A stretch of 64,000 bases of DNA from Comamonas endophytica (lineage in GTDB: Bacteria > Pseudomonadota > Gammaproteobacteria > Burkholderiales > Burkholderiaceae_C): assembly GCF_023634805.2 (NCBI RefSeq), contig NZ_CP106881.1, positions 1,388,501-1,452,500 of the forward strand. Reading direction: 5' to 3'. How positions within the stretch are numbered: the first letter of the stretch is position 1; each line of letters starts with the position of its first letter. The notes beneath the pieces are model-generated. The model saw only the letters and a program-made list of their open reading frames with translations, ran no database searches and had not been told where the DNA came from. This document shows, piece by piece, positions 19,949 to 28,788 of this stretch. A program made the position numbers and the translations under genes.

Positions 19949-21574
19949 GTGTCCTACGCTTCAGAAACCCGGCGGCGCCGCACGTTCGCCATCATTTCCC
20001 ACCCGGACGCGGGCAAGACCACGCTGACCGAAAAGCTGCTGCTGTTCTCGGGCGCGATCCAGATCGCCGGCGCCGTCAAGGGCCGCAAGGCCAGCCGCCA
20101 CGCGACCTCGGACTGGATGGAAATCGAGAAGCAGCGCGGCATCTCGGTGGCCTCGTCGGTCATGCAGATGTCCTACCGCGACCATGTGGTCAACCTGCTC
20201 GACACGCCGGGCCACAAGGACTTCTCCGAGGACACCTACCGCGTGCTCACCGCCGTGGACTCGGCGCTGATGGTGATCGACGCGGCGAACGGCGTCGAGG
20301 CCCAGACGCGCCGCCTGATCGAGGTCTGCCGCCAGCGCGACACGCCGATCATCACCTTCGTCAACAAGATGGACCGCGAGGTGCGCGATCCGCTCGACAT
20401 CATGGACGAGGTCGAGCGCGAGCTGGGCATGCCCTGCTGCCCGATGACCTGGCCCGTGGGCCAGGGCAAGAGCTTCGGCGGCATCATCAACCTGCGCACC
20501 CGCACCATGACGGTGTTCGAGTCGGGCAGCGAGCGCCGCCCGCAGGACTTCGAGACCATCCCGTTGTCCGACGCCGACAAGCTGCGCGCGCGTTTCGGCG
20601 ACACCTTCGACACCGCTATGGAAAGCATGGAGCTGGCGGTGGGCGCCTCGCCCGAATGGGACCACGAGGCCTTCCTGGCGGGCAAGCTCACGCCGGTGTT
20701 CTTCGGCTCGGGCGTGAACAACTTCGGCGTGATGGAAGTGCTCGACGCGCTGGTCGACATGTCGCCGCCGCCGGGCCCGCGCACCAGCACGCTGGTGGTG
20801 AACAAGCAGCCGGTGGTGAAGACCATCGAGCCCGAGGACAAAGGTTTCTCCGGCGTGGTCTTCAAGGTCCAGGCGAACATGGACGCCAACCACCGCGACC
20901 GCATTGCCTTCGTGCGCGTGGCCTCGGGCCGCTACACCCCGGGCATGAAGCTGCGCGTGCAGCGCACCGGCAAGGACATGCGCCCGACCTCGGTCGTGAC
21001 CTTCATGAGCCAGCGCCGAGAAGCCGTCGAGGAGGCCTACGCCGGCGACATCATCGGCTTCACCATCCACGGCGGCGTGCAGCTGGGCGACACCATCACC
21101 GATGGCGCGGCGCTGCAGTTCACCGGCCTGCCCTTCTTTGCCCCGGAAATGTTCATGACCGTGGTGCTGAAGAACCCGCTGCGCACCAAGCAGCTGCAGC
21201 AGGGCCTGGCCCAGCTCGGCGAGGAAGGCGCGATCCAGGTGTTCAAGCCCGATGCCGGCGGCAACATGCTGCTGGGCGCCATCGGCCAGCTGCAGTTCGA
21301 GGTCGTGCAGCACCGCCTGAAGGCCGAGTACGACGCCGACATCCGCCTTGAAGGCTGCCAGTACACGGGCGCGCGCTGGATCACGGCCGACAGCCCGGCC
21401 GAGCTGCGCGAGTTCGAGAATGCCTATGTGCTGCGCATGGCGCACGACGCGGCGGGCACCCTGGCCTTCCTGTGCACTTCGCCCTATGACGTGCGCCTGG
21501 CGCAGGAGCGCTTCCCGAAGATCCACTTCCACCCGCTGCGCGAGCACGCGGGGCTGTCGCTGAGCAATAGCTGA
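19949..21574 (+). CDS. prfC: peptide chain release factor 3 (GTPase)
   Basis: 541-residue translational GTPase that recycles RF1/RF2 from the ribosome after termination. G1 is HPDAGKTTLTEKLL, the switch II/G3 region reads LLDTPGHKDFSEDTYR, and G4 is FVNKMDRE. RF3-specific segments such as DWMEIEKQRGISVASSVMQ and MSQRREAVEEAYAGDIIG follow. It starts with GTG (translated MSYASETRRRR), the position at which family members begin. It is divergent from the MFS gene; a palindromic repeat follows the stop and may act as a terminator. Confidence 0.97.
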   Translation: MSYASETRRRRTFAIISHPDAGKTTLTEKLLLFSGAIQIAGAVKGRKASRHATSDWMEIEKQRGISVASSVMQMSYRDHVVNLLDTPGHKDFSEDTYRVLTAVDSALMVIDAANGVEAQTRRLIEVCRQRDTPIITFVNKMDREVRDPLDIMDEVERELGMPCCPMTWPVGQGKSFGGIINLRTRTMTVFESGSERRPQDFETIPLSDADKLRARFGDTFDTAMESMELAVGASPEWDHEAFLAGKLTPVFFGSGVNNFGVMEVLDALVDMSPPPGPRTSTLVVNKQPVVKTIEPEDKGFSGVVFKVQANMDANHRDRIAFVRVASGRYTPGMKLRVQRTGKDMRPTSVVTFMSQRREAVEEAYAGDIIGFTIHGGVQLGDTITDGAALQFTGLPFFAPEMFMTVVLKNPLRTKQLQQGLAQLGEEGAIQVFKPDAGGNMLLGAIGQLQFEVVQHRLKAEYDADIRLEGCQYTGARWITADSPAELREFENAYVLRMAHDAAGTLAFLCTSPYDVRLAQERFPKIHFHPLREHAGLSLSNS

Positions 21575-21580
21575 CCGGCT

Positions 21581-21648
21581 TGCGTTCGGGCCGGAGTCCT
21601 GAGCCCTGAACCTGTCGAAGGGCTTCGACAGGCCCAGCCCGAACGGTG
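21581..21648. repeat. dispersed repeat R4 forming a hairpin after prfC
   Basis: Inverted arrangement of the dispersed repeat: GCGTTCGGGC ... CCTGTCGAAG / GGCTTCGACAGG ... GCCCGAACGG. The central CCTGTCGAAG-CTTCGACAGG part is a near-perfect palindrome that could fold strongly in RNA. It lacks a T-run, so termination is only a possibility. Confidence 0.8.
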
Positions 21649-21673
21649 TCCCCACCATCGAACCAAATTGACA

Positions 21674-22483
21674 ATGTCCCTGGAAAACTTGCTGCCCCTC
21701 GGGCAGTGGCCCCGTCCTGCCGCGGGCCAGCTGCTCGGTGTGCTCACCGACATCGACGACACCCTGACCACCGACGGCCACGTGCCCGAGCATGTGGTCG
21801 CCTCCATTGCCGCGCTGCGCGACGCCGGCCTCAAGGTCGTGCCGATCACCGGCCGGCCCGTGGGCTGGAGCGAGCCCTTTGCGAGCGTTTGGCCCGTCGA
21901 CGCGATCGTCGCCGAGAACGGCGCCGTGGCGCTGCGCCGCAATGCGGCCGGCGGCCTCGACAAGCTCTACCAGCAGGATGCGGCCACGCGCGCCGCCAAC
22001 TATGCGCGCATGCAGCAGGTGCTCGAGCAGATCGAGGCCAGCGTGCCCGGCGCGCGGCGCGCCACCGACTCGGCCGGCCGCGAATGCGACATTGCCGTGG
22101 ACCACAGCGAGTTCACGCAGATGCCCCAGGCACAGATCGACCAGTGCGTGGCGATCATGCGTGCGGCCGGCATGAATGCCACCGTGAGCTCGATCCACAT
22201 CAACGGCTGGTTCGGCGCGCACAACAAGTGGCAGGGCGCGCAATGGATCGTGCGCACGCTGTTCGACCGCGACCTGGCGGCCGAGCTCGACCGCTGGGTC
22301 TACATCGGCGACTCGACCAACGACCAGCTGATGTTCGAGCGCTTCGGCCACAGCTTCGGCGTGGCCAATATCGCGCGCTTCGTGCCGCAGCTCACGCACC
22401 TGCCGCGCTATGTCACGCCCAGCGAGCGCGGCGACGGCTTTGTCGAGCTGTCGCGCGCGATCCTGGGCGAAACGGTGGTCTGA
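21674..22483 (+). CDS. HAD-IIB family phosphatase (sucrose-phosphatase/mannosyl-phosphoglycerate-phosphatase-like)
   Basis: 269-residue cytosolic phosphatase of the HAD superfamily with a type IIB cap. Motif I is LTDIDDTLTTDG, motif II PITGRP, and motif IV WVYIGDSTNDQLMF. ENGAVALRR is typical of IIB proteins that act on phosphorylated sugars or related small molecules. The exact substrate is unknown. ATG at 21674 was taken; an in-frame TTG six bases upstream is possible. No sugar-phosphate synthase partner is adjacent. Confidence 0.85.
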   Translation: MSLENLLPLGQWPRPAAGQLLGVLTDIDDTLTTDGHVPEHVVASIAALRDAGLKVVPITGRPVGWSEPFASVWPVDAIVAENGAVALRRNAAGGLDKLYQQDAATRAANYARMQQVLEQIEASVPGARRATDSAGRECDIAVDHSEFTQMPQAQIDQCVAIMRAAGMNATVSSIHINGWFGAHNKWQGAQWIVRTLFDRDLAAELDRWVYIGDSTNDQLMFERFGHSFGVANIARFVPQLTHLPRYVTPSERGDGFVELSRAILGETVV

Positions 22484-22658
22484 AGGCGGCCGCGCGCGCA
22501 TTCGGCGATGACGCACATCGCCAATCGCGCGCGCCGCCAGGGCGAATGTCGGCAATGTCCGACAACGCCCATGCAATGGGCTCTTCCTCCAGGGCAACAG
22601 CACCTAAAATGCGCCAGCGTTTTCCCCTCTCATACCTCACCCAAAAGAGACAATTGCC

Positions 22659-23645
22659 ATGCGCCTGATTCGCCGCTCCTTCGTTGCCACCTGCGTTGCC
22701 GCTGCTGCCGCTGCCGCCGCAATGCCTGCCCTGTCCCAGTCCAAGGAAGTGAAGATCGGCTACGCGCTGGCAATCAACTCGCATTACGGCGCGGCTGCCC
22801 AGGCCTGGGCCGACTCCGTGGAAAAGAGCACCAGCGGCGCCTTCAAGTTCAAGCAGTTCCCCGCCTCCGCGCTGGGCGGCGAGCGCGAGCTGATCGAGGG
22901 CCTGCAGCTGGGCACCGTCGAGGCGGTGATCGTCTCCACGGGTGCGCTGAGCAACTTCGTGCCCGACGTCGGCGTGGTCGACATCCCCTTCCTGTTCCGC
23001 GACACCGCCCATGCGCGCGCGGTGCTGGACGGCGCCTTCGGCCAGGAGCTGCTGGGCAAGTTCCACAAGCGCGGCCTGATCGCGCTGGCCTGGGGCGAGC
23101 AGGGCTTTCGCCACCTCACCAACAACAAGCACGCGGTGCAGAACGTGGCCGACCTCAAGGGCCTGAAGATCCGCGTGACGGAAAACCCGGTGCACATCAC
23201 CGCCTTCCGCACGCTGGGCGCCTCGCCCACGCCCATGTCCTGGCCCGAAGTGATCGGCGCGCTGCAGCAGGGCACCATCGACGGCCAGGAAAATCCGATT
23301 TCCGTGCTGTCCTCAGCCAAGCTGTGGCAGGTGCAAAAGCACCTGACGCTGAGTGCGCATGTCTACGCCCCGGTGGCGCTGATCGTCTCGCCTGGCTTCT
23401 GGTCCAGCCTGAACGCCACGCAGAAGGCCGCCTTCACCGAAGGTGCCAAGAGCGGCGCGCTGGCCTCGCGCGCGTTTGTCGACGCGGTCGAGAAGAAGGG
23501 CGTCGAGGAAGCCAAGTCGCATGGCATGCAAGTGGTCGAGAAGGTCGATCAGGCTGCCTTCCGCAAGGCGCTCGAGCCCGCGTACAAGCAATACGCCACC
23601 AAGTTCGGCCAGAAGACGCTCGACACCATTTCCGCTACCAAGTGA
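22659..23645 (+). CDS. dctP: TRAP transporter substrate-binding protein, DctP family
   Basis: 328-residue periplasmic binding protein. A signal peptide of basic MRLIRRS plus a long Ala run ends ALSQS. KIGYALAINSHYGAAAQAWAD opens the fold, and LKGLKIRVTENP around residue 171 includes the conserved Arg that salt-bridges a carboxylate in most TRAP ligands; WPEVIGALQQGTIDGQEN follows. So an organic acid ligand is likely, but its identity is not inferable. It is followed by dctQ and dctM in the canonical P-Q-M order with a 120-bp gap after it. Confidence 0.93.
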   Translation: MRLIRRSFVATCVAAAAAAAAMPALSQSKEVKIGYALAINSHYGAAAQAWADSVEKSTSGAFKFKQFPASALGGERELIEGLQLGTVEAVIVSTGALSNFVPDVGVVDIPFLFRDTAHARAVLDGAFGQELLGKFHKRGLIALAWGEQGFRHLTNNKHAVQNVADLKGLKIRVTENPVHITAFRTLGASPTPMSWPEVIGALQQGTIDGQENPISVLSSAKLWQVQKHLTLSAHVYAPVALIVSPGFWSSLNATQKAAFTEGAKSGALASRAFVDAVEKKGVEEAKSHGMQVVEKVDQAAFRKALEPAYKQYATKFGQKTLDTISATK

Positions 23646-23765
23646 TTTGCCGCGCGGCCTTTAGGCCGCGCACCGCATGCGCCGGGCCGGCCCCGGCGCG
23701 CGCCGTGACTCCTTTTCAGAAAGCGACTGTGCCCGCGCCCTCCCCGGCGCCCTGCCGCAGCCGAC

Positions 23766-24287
23766 ATGCCTATGCTTGAACGAATCGAACGCGCTCTGGT
23801 CGCCTGCAACCGCTGGCTGCTCATCGTGCTGCTGCTGGCCATGGCCTGCATCGTCTTTGCCAACGTGGTGCTGCGCTACACCACCGGCGACTCCATCGTC
23901 TGGGCCGAGGAAGTCGCGCGCCACATGATGATCTGGGTCACCTTCCTGGGCGCCGGCCTGGTGCTGCGCTTCGGCGGCCATGTCGCGATCGACAACCTGC
24001 ACCGCGCCGTGAGCACGCGCACCGCGCGCTTCCTGCGCGCCGTCGTCGTGCTGGGCATTGCCGGCTTCTGCGTCTTCATGACCTATTTCTCGGTGCTCTA
24101 CGCCTGGGCCACGCGCTTCCAGACCACGGCCGCCACCGACATCCCGATCTCCTATATCTATCTGGCGATGCCCGTGGGCTTCGTGCTGATGCTGGTGCAC
24201 CTCATGTTCGTGGCGCGCAACTACATCACGGCTGGCAGCTACGCCCAGTCCGAAGAGATGAATGCGGACGCCGCAGCGTCCATCTGA
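23766..24287 (+). CDS. dctQ: TRAP transporter small permease, DctQ family
   Basis: 173-residue membrane protein with four predicted helices. Conserved words are FANVVLRYTTGDSIVWAEEVAR and ARHMMIWVTFLGAGLVLRFGGH, both diagnostic of DctQ. It forms the membrane complex with DctM 14 bp downstream and receives ligand from DctP. Start ATG giving MPMLERIERALVACNRW. Confidence 0.93.
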   Translation: MPMLERIERALVACNRWLLIVLLLAMACIVFANVVLRYTTGDSIVWAEEVARHMMIWVTFLGAGLVLRFGGHVAIDNLHRAVSTRTARFLRAVVVLGIAGFCVFMTYFSVLYAWATRFQTTAATDIPISYIYLAMPVGFVLMLVHLMFVARNYITAGSYAQSEEMNADAAASI

Positions 24288-24301
24288 GCCAAAGGTCCAC
24301 C

Positions 24302-25588
24302 ATGGGTATCACCCTCTTCATCGCCATCGTCGTCCTGCTCGTGCTGGGCTTTCCGGTGGCCTTCGCGCTCGCCATCTCGGCGGCGCTCGCCGTGCTCGTC
24401 GGCGGCCGCTACCCGCAGCTGGTGGTGTTCAAGGAAATGTTCACCGGCATCGACAGCTTCCCGCTGATGGCGGTGCCCTTCTTCATCCTGTCGGCCGAGC
24501 TGATGTCGGGCGGCGCGCTCACCCATGTGCTGCTGCGCTTCGCGGCGCAGTTCGTCGGCCACCTGCGCGGCGGCCTGGGCTATGCCAACGTGCTGTCGCT
24601 GACGCTGTTCTCGGGCATCTCCGGCTCGGCGCTGGCCGACGCCGCGGGTCCGGGCTCGATGATGGTCAAGATGATGGACAAGGCCGGCTACGCGCGCCCC
24701 TATGCCGCGGCGCTCACCGCCAGCACCGCCATCGTCGGGCCGATCATTCCGCCCTCGGTGAGCATGATCATCTATGCGATGCAGGACGAGAACGTCTCGG
24801 TCGGCGGCCTGTTCATGGCCGGCTTCATTCCCGGCATCCTGATCGCGCTGGCCATGGCCGGCGTCAACTGGTGGGTCTGCAGGAAGCGCAACTACCTCAC
24901 GAGCGCACCCCGCCCGACGGCGCGCGAGATGTGGGTCACGAGCTTCAAGGCCATTCCGGCGCTGATGCTGATCGTGCTGATCGTCGTCGGCATCCGCTTC
25001 GGCATCTTCACCCCGACCGAGGCCTCGGTGGTCGCGGTGTTCTATGCGCTGGTCTGCGGCAAGTGGATCTACCGCACGCTCGAGTGGAAGGCTATTCCCG
25101 GCATCACCGCGCGCTCGGCCATGCTCACCGCCTCGGTGCTGCTGGTCATGGCGACCTCGGCGGCCTTTGCCTGGGTGCTCACGGTGGAAGGCATTCCGCA
25201 GTATCTGTCGGAGCTGATCGTGAGCTGGGAGCTGTCGCCCACCATGTTCCTGATCGCGGTCAACATCCTGCTGCTGGTGTTCGGCATCTTCATGGAACCG
25301 CTGCCCGGCGTCATGATCCTGGTGCCGATCCTGGCACCCATCGCCTTCAGCCTGGGCATCGATCCGACCCACTTCGCGATGGTGGTGATCGTCAACCTGA
25401 CGCTGGGCATGATCACGCCGCCGGTCGGCGGCCTGCTGTTCGTGACCGCGGTGGCAACCCGCGTGTCGATCACCGACCTGACGCGCGAGATGCCGCTGTT
25501 CCTGATTGCGCATCTGGTGGTCCTGATCCTGCTGACCTTCATTCCCGAGCTGTCGACCTGGCTGCCGCATTCGCTGGGATTCCAGTAG
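24302..25588 (+). CDS. dctM: TRAP transporter large permease, DctM family
   Basis: 428-residue Na+-coupled transport subunit with about 12 hydrophobic segments. Typical motifs are FPLMAVPFFILSAELM, SLTLFSGISGSALADAAGPG, ALTASTAIVGPIIPPSVSMI and NLTLGMITPPVGGLLFVTA. It completes the dctPQM operon, which ends in a strong terminator. Confidence 0.95.
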   Translation: MGITLFIAIVVLLVLGFPVAFALAISAALAVLVGGRYPQLVVFKEMFTGIDSFPLMAVPFFILSAELMSGGALTHVLLRFAAQFVGHLRGGLGYANVLSLTLFSGISGSALADAAGPGSMMVKMMDKAGYARPYAAALTASTAIVGPIIPPSVSMIIYAMQDENVSVGGLFMAGFIPGILIALAMAGVNWWVCRKRNYLTSAPRPTAREMWVTSFKAIPALMLIVLIVVGIRFGIFTPTEASVVAVFYALVCGKWIYRTLEWKAIPGITARSAMLTASVLLVMATSAAFAWVLTVEGIPQYLSELIVSWELSPTMFLIAVNILLLVFGIFMEPLPGVMILVPILAPIAFSLGIDPTHFAMVVIVNLTLGMITPPVGGLLFVTAVATRVSITDLTREMPLFLIAHLVVLILLTFIPELSTWLPHSLGFQ

Positions 25589-25611
25589 ACCGCTCGCCTC
25601 TCATGTCATAC

Positions 25612-25638
25612 AAGGCCCCGCATGTCGGGGCCTTTTTT
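25612..25638 (+). terminator. terminator of the dctPQM operon
   Basis: Hairpin AAGGCCCCG / CGGGGCCTT with a 5-base loop followed by TTTTTT, 24 bp after the dctM stop. Confidence 0.95.
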
Positions 25639-25721
25639 ATTGCGCGCGGCATTGCCGCATCTTCAGTTTCCAGCATGCGCCACTGAAGCTACTTCCATCT
25701 CTGCCATATGGATTTGGAGAC

Positions 25722-26033
25722 TTTGAATATCAGTTTCACAATGCCATCAGGGCACAGCAATGCGGCCCAGGCCTGACCGGCGGGGAGAGCTCCATCGAGT
25801 TGTCCTGCAAAGTCATCGCCCCTTCCAGCGCATGAAGGGGCGCATCAGCGGTTGCTTCCTGCAGCCGGAACAACAAGCGCATGCTCCGCGCGCCTCGGAG
25901 AGCCAGGAACCTGGCAGGCGCCCTGCTCCCACTACGGGGCGAAGTTGCATCCATCTTTGCGCCTTGCCACTGCCCCACCCTTGCATATGCACAGATGCAT
26001 TGCGTTGGCACTTCTTCACGCAGGGAGATGAAC
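25722..26033 (+). promoter_or_regulatory. conserved non-coding leader of copy 1
   Basis: This 300-bp gene-free stretch is shared, with scattered differences, with 27917-28236 before copy 2. Common words include CCTGCAAAGTCATCGCC, CCAGCGCATGAAGGGGCGCA and CTCCGCGCGCCTCGGAG. Near its end is CATATGCACAGATG (25984-25997), a degenerate version of the perfect palindrome in copy 2. It probably holds the promoter and operator. No conserved reading frame runs through both copies convincingly. Confidence 0.5.
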
Positions 26034-26582
26034 ATGACACAACTTTGGAAAATTGGAGTGCCGGCCCTGTTGCTGACAGCCATGGTTGCAGGCTGTGGCG
26101 GTAGCAGCAGCGACGGACCTGGAGGCGGCACTGCCGGGGGCATCCCGACATCGTTCTCTTTCAAGGAGGCTTTTGAAAAGCTCGAGGCTTCGGGGCAATT
26201 GCCGGTTCTTGACCGCAGCGACAGCATTACCGGCATCGACGCCAACGCCAATGGCGTGCGCGATGACATGGATCGATACATCGATAGCAAACCGGATACT
26301 CAGCCGCAGAAAAACAGCCTCAAGTCTCTTCACCGCGCATTCAACAGAGCGATGACCGTCGACACTAAGGATCGCAACGCGCTCCGTGACGTGGCCAATA
26401 GCATCAACCTTTCCGTGATCTGTATTCATCAGACCTACCCTTCGGAAAAGGCATCACCCGCGGGGCGCGAAATAGAGAAGCTGACCGTAAACACCCGGGG
26501 ACGCTATGACGCGTATATGAAATTCAACTCTGCCATGAATGGCACGGTAATGAGCGACGTAAAGGGGGTGAAATGTGACTAA
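26034..26582 (+). CDS. small lipoprotein with Ca-binding-like loop, copy 1
   Basis: 182-residue predicted lipoprotein of unknown function. The signal peptide LLLTAMVAGC has its lipid-acceptor Cys at residue 21, followed by a Gly/Ser linker. Residues 69-80, DANANGVRDDMD, have the spacing of an EF-hand/dockerin-type calcium loop. The rest is helical and hydrophilic and ends VKGVKCD. I chose the second of two close ATGs because AGGGAG lies 6 bases before it; the first ATG abuts that site. The stop lies 8 bp inside the next gene, so the two are translationally coupled. The paralogue at 28237 is about 75-80% alike by eye. Confidence 0.8.
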   Translation: MTQLWKIGVPALLLTAMVAGCGGSSSDGPGGGTAGGIPTSFSFKEAFEKLEASGQLPVLDRSDSITGIDANANGVRDDMDRYIDSKPDTQPQKNSLKSLHRAFNRAMTVDTKDRNALRDVANSINLSVICIHQTYPSEKASPAGREIEKLTVNTRGRYDAYMKFNSAMNGTVMSDVKGVKCD

Positions 26583-27900
26583 CCCCACTTGCGCGCAGCT
26601 GCGCGCCACTTGTCTGACTGCTGTCTTGCTGCTGACCGGGGCGCTGCCAGTCTATGCTGCCGAAAGCAATCTCTGCAATACCCGCGGCTACACGGTAGGC
26701 TTCTTCAACGGTGTCTGGAACACCCCGTACATGGCATACGATGCACGCGTGTTTTTGAAGAATTTGCTAGGCATCGAGTACACCGGCGAGTCCGTTGAAT
26801 ACGAAAACTTCTACAACACCACCGGCGAAGAAAATGGCGCCACCATGGCTCAGGACATTGCCGAGACATTCATTCAACGTGCCGATGAGATCGACTCCAG
26901 CGGAGAACTGGCGCGGCGCTTTGAATATCTTTGGGACGCAGCCAGCGACCCGCGCAGGCCCTTGTGGGCACGGCTGGTCGATGTGCTGAAGGTGCCCATT
27001 GCAATGGCGGAAACCATCTACACCGCCATTTCCACCAAGCTGGTTGCAGGCTTCGCCAGGATGCTGAGCAATCCGCCCACGGAGATGGACTATGCCGAGC
27101 ACCGCCTGCTCGTCGACAAGCTGACCACCGAAGGCCAGAAGATATTGCTGGTCGCGCATTCGCAGGGCAATCTGTTCATGAACCCAGCCTACGATTACGC
27201 CAAGACCAAATTGACGACCGACAGCGTCGCGACCGTGCATATCGCACCGGCATCGATGACCGTGCGCGGCCCGCACCTGCTGGCCGATATCGACCTGGTG
27301 ATCAATGGCTTGCGCGCCTTTGGCTGGAGCGCCGTGCCGGGAATCAATCTGGCGCTGCCGTCCTCGGGCATTGACAAGAGCGGCCATACCTTGGATGGAA
27401 CCTATCTGGATGACAGTCGCCCGGGCCGCATGCATGTGCGGCAGATGGCCGATCAGGGCCTAGCCTCGCTGGTGACGCCGCCGGCCTCGGGCAACCGCGG
27501 TTTCTTCACCACCATGCTGACCTGGGATGGCGTTGGCGATGTCGATCTGCACACCACCGAACCTGAAGGGACATATGTCAACTACGCGAACAGGACCGGA
27601 CAGGTCGGCGCGCTGGACGTCGACAACACTGTCGCCAACGGTCCCGAGCATTACTACGCCTCGTGCAACCTGGACCAACTGAAGGAGGGCACATACCGCT
27701 TCGGCATCAATAACTACCGCAATGCCACCGGCAGAAAGGCCACCATGCAGGTCACGCTTGCACAGGGCGGCCAACCCGTAACCCGGGTGGTGGACGTTGG
27801 CCCGGAACGTGGGCCTATGGGCAACAGCAGCCCTATCGAGGTGATGGCCGTGAATGTCACCAAGGACGCCAATGGCAAGTTCGTTGCCACTGCGCAGTAA
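26575..27900 (+). CDS. exported alpha/beta-hydrolase-like protein with C-terminal DUF2135/YfaP-like domain, copy 1
   Basis: 441 residues, GTG start overlapping the lipoprotein gene by 8 bp, with AAGGGGG 8 bases upstream. The signal peptide ends LPVYA-AES. The central region has LLVAHSQGNLF, a GxSxG-like nucleophile elbow (A-H-S-Q-G) with Ser196, as in lipases and esterases. The C-terminal ~130 residues (from ~310) read MLTWDGVGDVDLHT, then DVDNTVANGPEHYY, the signature of DUF2135, a beta-sandwich in secreted or periplasmic proteins. The likely role is a secreted or periplasmic lipase/esterase. The substrate is unknown and the Asp/His of the triad were not assigned. The second half is nearly identical to the paralogue at 28781. 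Confidence 0.82.
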   Translation: MTNPTCAQLRATCLTAVLLLTGALPVYAAESNLCNTRGYTVGFFNGVWNTPYMAYDARVFLKNLLGIEYTGESVEYENFYNTTGEENGATMAQDIAETFIQRADEIDSSGELARRFEYLWDAASDPRRPLWARLVDVLKVPIAMAETIYTAISTKLVAGFARMLSNPPTEMDYAEHRLLVDKLTTEGQKILLVAHSQGNLFMNPAYDYAKTKLTTDSVATVHIAPASMTVRGPHLLADIDLVINGLRAFGWSAVPGINLALPSSGIDKSGHTLDGTYLDDSRPGRMHVRQMADQGLASLVTPPASGNRGFFTTMLTWDGVGDVDLHTTEPEGTYVNYANRTGQVGALDVDNTVANGPEHYYASCNLDQLKEGTYRFGINNYRNATGRKATMQVTLAQGGQPVTRVVDVGPERGPMGNSSPIEVMAVNVTKDANGKFVATAQ

Positions 27901-27916
27901 GCCAAGCGCGGCAGAG

Positions 27917-28236
27917 ACTTGGGAATATTGAATGCCAGTTTCACGATGACATCGGCGCACAGCAGTGCGGCCCAGACCTGACCGGCGAGGAGAACTCCAG
28001 CAAGTTGTCCTGCAAAGTCATCGCCTCTTCCAGCGCATGAAGGGGCGCATCAACGGTTGCGTCTAGCAACTGAATAACAAGCGCACACTCCGCGCGCCTC
28101 GGAGATCCAGACAACTGGCAGGCGCAGAGCTCCCAGCTACGGGGCGAGGACGCATCCATTTTTGCGCATGCAACTTCCCCACCCTTGCATATGTACATAT
28201 GTATTGCCTGGCACTTTTTCACGCAAGGAGATGGAC
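27917..28236 (+). promoter_or_regulatory. conserved non-coding leader of copy 2 with perfect palindrome
   Basis: Counterpart of the copy-1 leader. The segment 28188-28201 is CATATGTACATATG, a perfect 14-bp palindrome 36 bp before the lipoprotein ATG, overlapping AT-rich sequence suited to a promoter or operator. The short plus-strand frame shared by both leaders is stopped here after about 33 codons, arguing against a conserved peptide. Confidence 0.5.
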
Positions 28237-28788
28237 ATGACACAACTTTGGAAACATGGAGTGCCGATCCTGCTGTTGACGGCCATGGTCGTGGGCTGTG
28301 GCGGCAACAGCAGCGACGGCCCTGGAGGCGGCACTGCCGGGGGTATGCCGACGCCGTACTCATTCAGAGAGGCTTTTGCCAAGCTCGAGGCTTCGGGGCA
28401 ATTGCCGGTGCTTGACCGCAGCGACAGCATTGCTGGCCCGGATGTCAACGCCAATGGGGTGCGCGATGACATCGAGCGTCATATCGACAGCAAACCTGAT
28501 AGTCAGGCGCAGAAAAACAGCCTCAAGGCCCTCAGCCGCGCGTTGACCCAGGCTATGACCGTCGACACCAAGGACAAGAACGCGCTGCGCGATGTGACCA
28601 ACAGCATCAACATTTCGACAGGCTGTATCTGGAAGACCTATCGCACGGGTGCAGTCGCCTCCCCCTTGGGAGACGAGATCGAAAAGCTGACCGTGAATAC
28701 CCGGCGCCGCTACGACGCCTACATGAAATACAACTCCGCGATGAATGGCGCGGTGATCAGTGCACCAAAGGGGTTGAACTGTGATTAA
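28237..28788 (+). CDS. small lipoprotein with Ca-binding-like loop, copy 2
   Basis: 183-residue paralogue of the lipoprotein at 26034. The lipobox is LLTAMVVGC, followed by GGNSSDGPGGG. The calcium-loop-like segment is DVNANGVRDDIE. The C-terminal part keeps EIEKLTVNTR and YMKYNSAMNGAVI and ends GLNCD. AAGGAG lies 6 bases before the chosen ATG. It overlaps the downstream hydrolase start by 8 bp exactly as in copy 1, so the coupling is conserved and probably functional. Function unknown: anchor, chaperone or inhibitor of the hydrolase are all possible. Confidence 0.8.
   Translation: MTQLWKHGVPILLLTAMVVGCGGNSSDGPGGGTAGGMPTPYSFREAFAKLEASGQLPVLDRSDSIAGPDVNANGVRDDIERHIDSKPDSQAQKNSLKALSRALTQAMTVDTKDKNALRDVTNSINISTGCIWKTYRTGAVASPLGDEIEKLTVNTRRRYDAYMKYNSAMNGAVISAPKGLNCD

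Larger units (their letters stand above)
25722..27900 (+). repeat. tandem duplication unit, copy 1 (leader + lipoprotein + hydrolase)
   Basis: About 2.18 kb that recurs immediately downstream at 27917-30106 with an offset of ~2206 bp. The homology begins near GAGACTTTGAATAT in the non-coding leader and stops exactly at the hydrolase stop codon. The leader and first ~1.2 kb differ at many positions, but 26957-27600 matches 29163-29806 with a single visible mismatch (position 27462). The whole region looks less GC-rich than its flanks. Confidence 0.93.

Noticed and set aside
19961..22603. 880-codon open frame antisense to prfC and the HAD gene
   Set aside because: It runs through two clear genes and an intergenic repeat without changing character, the mark of a shadow frame.
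27941..28363. Minus-strand frame in the duplicated leader, partly shared with copy 1
   Set aside because: Shared residues follow simply from DNA homology of the duplication; the pattern of changes does not favour silent positions, and there is no ribosome site.
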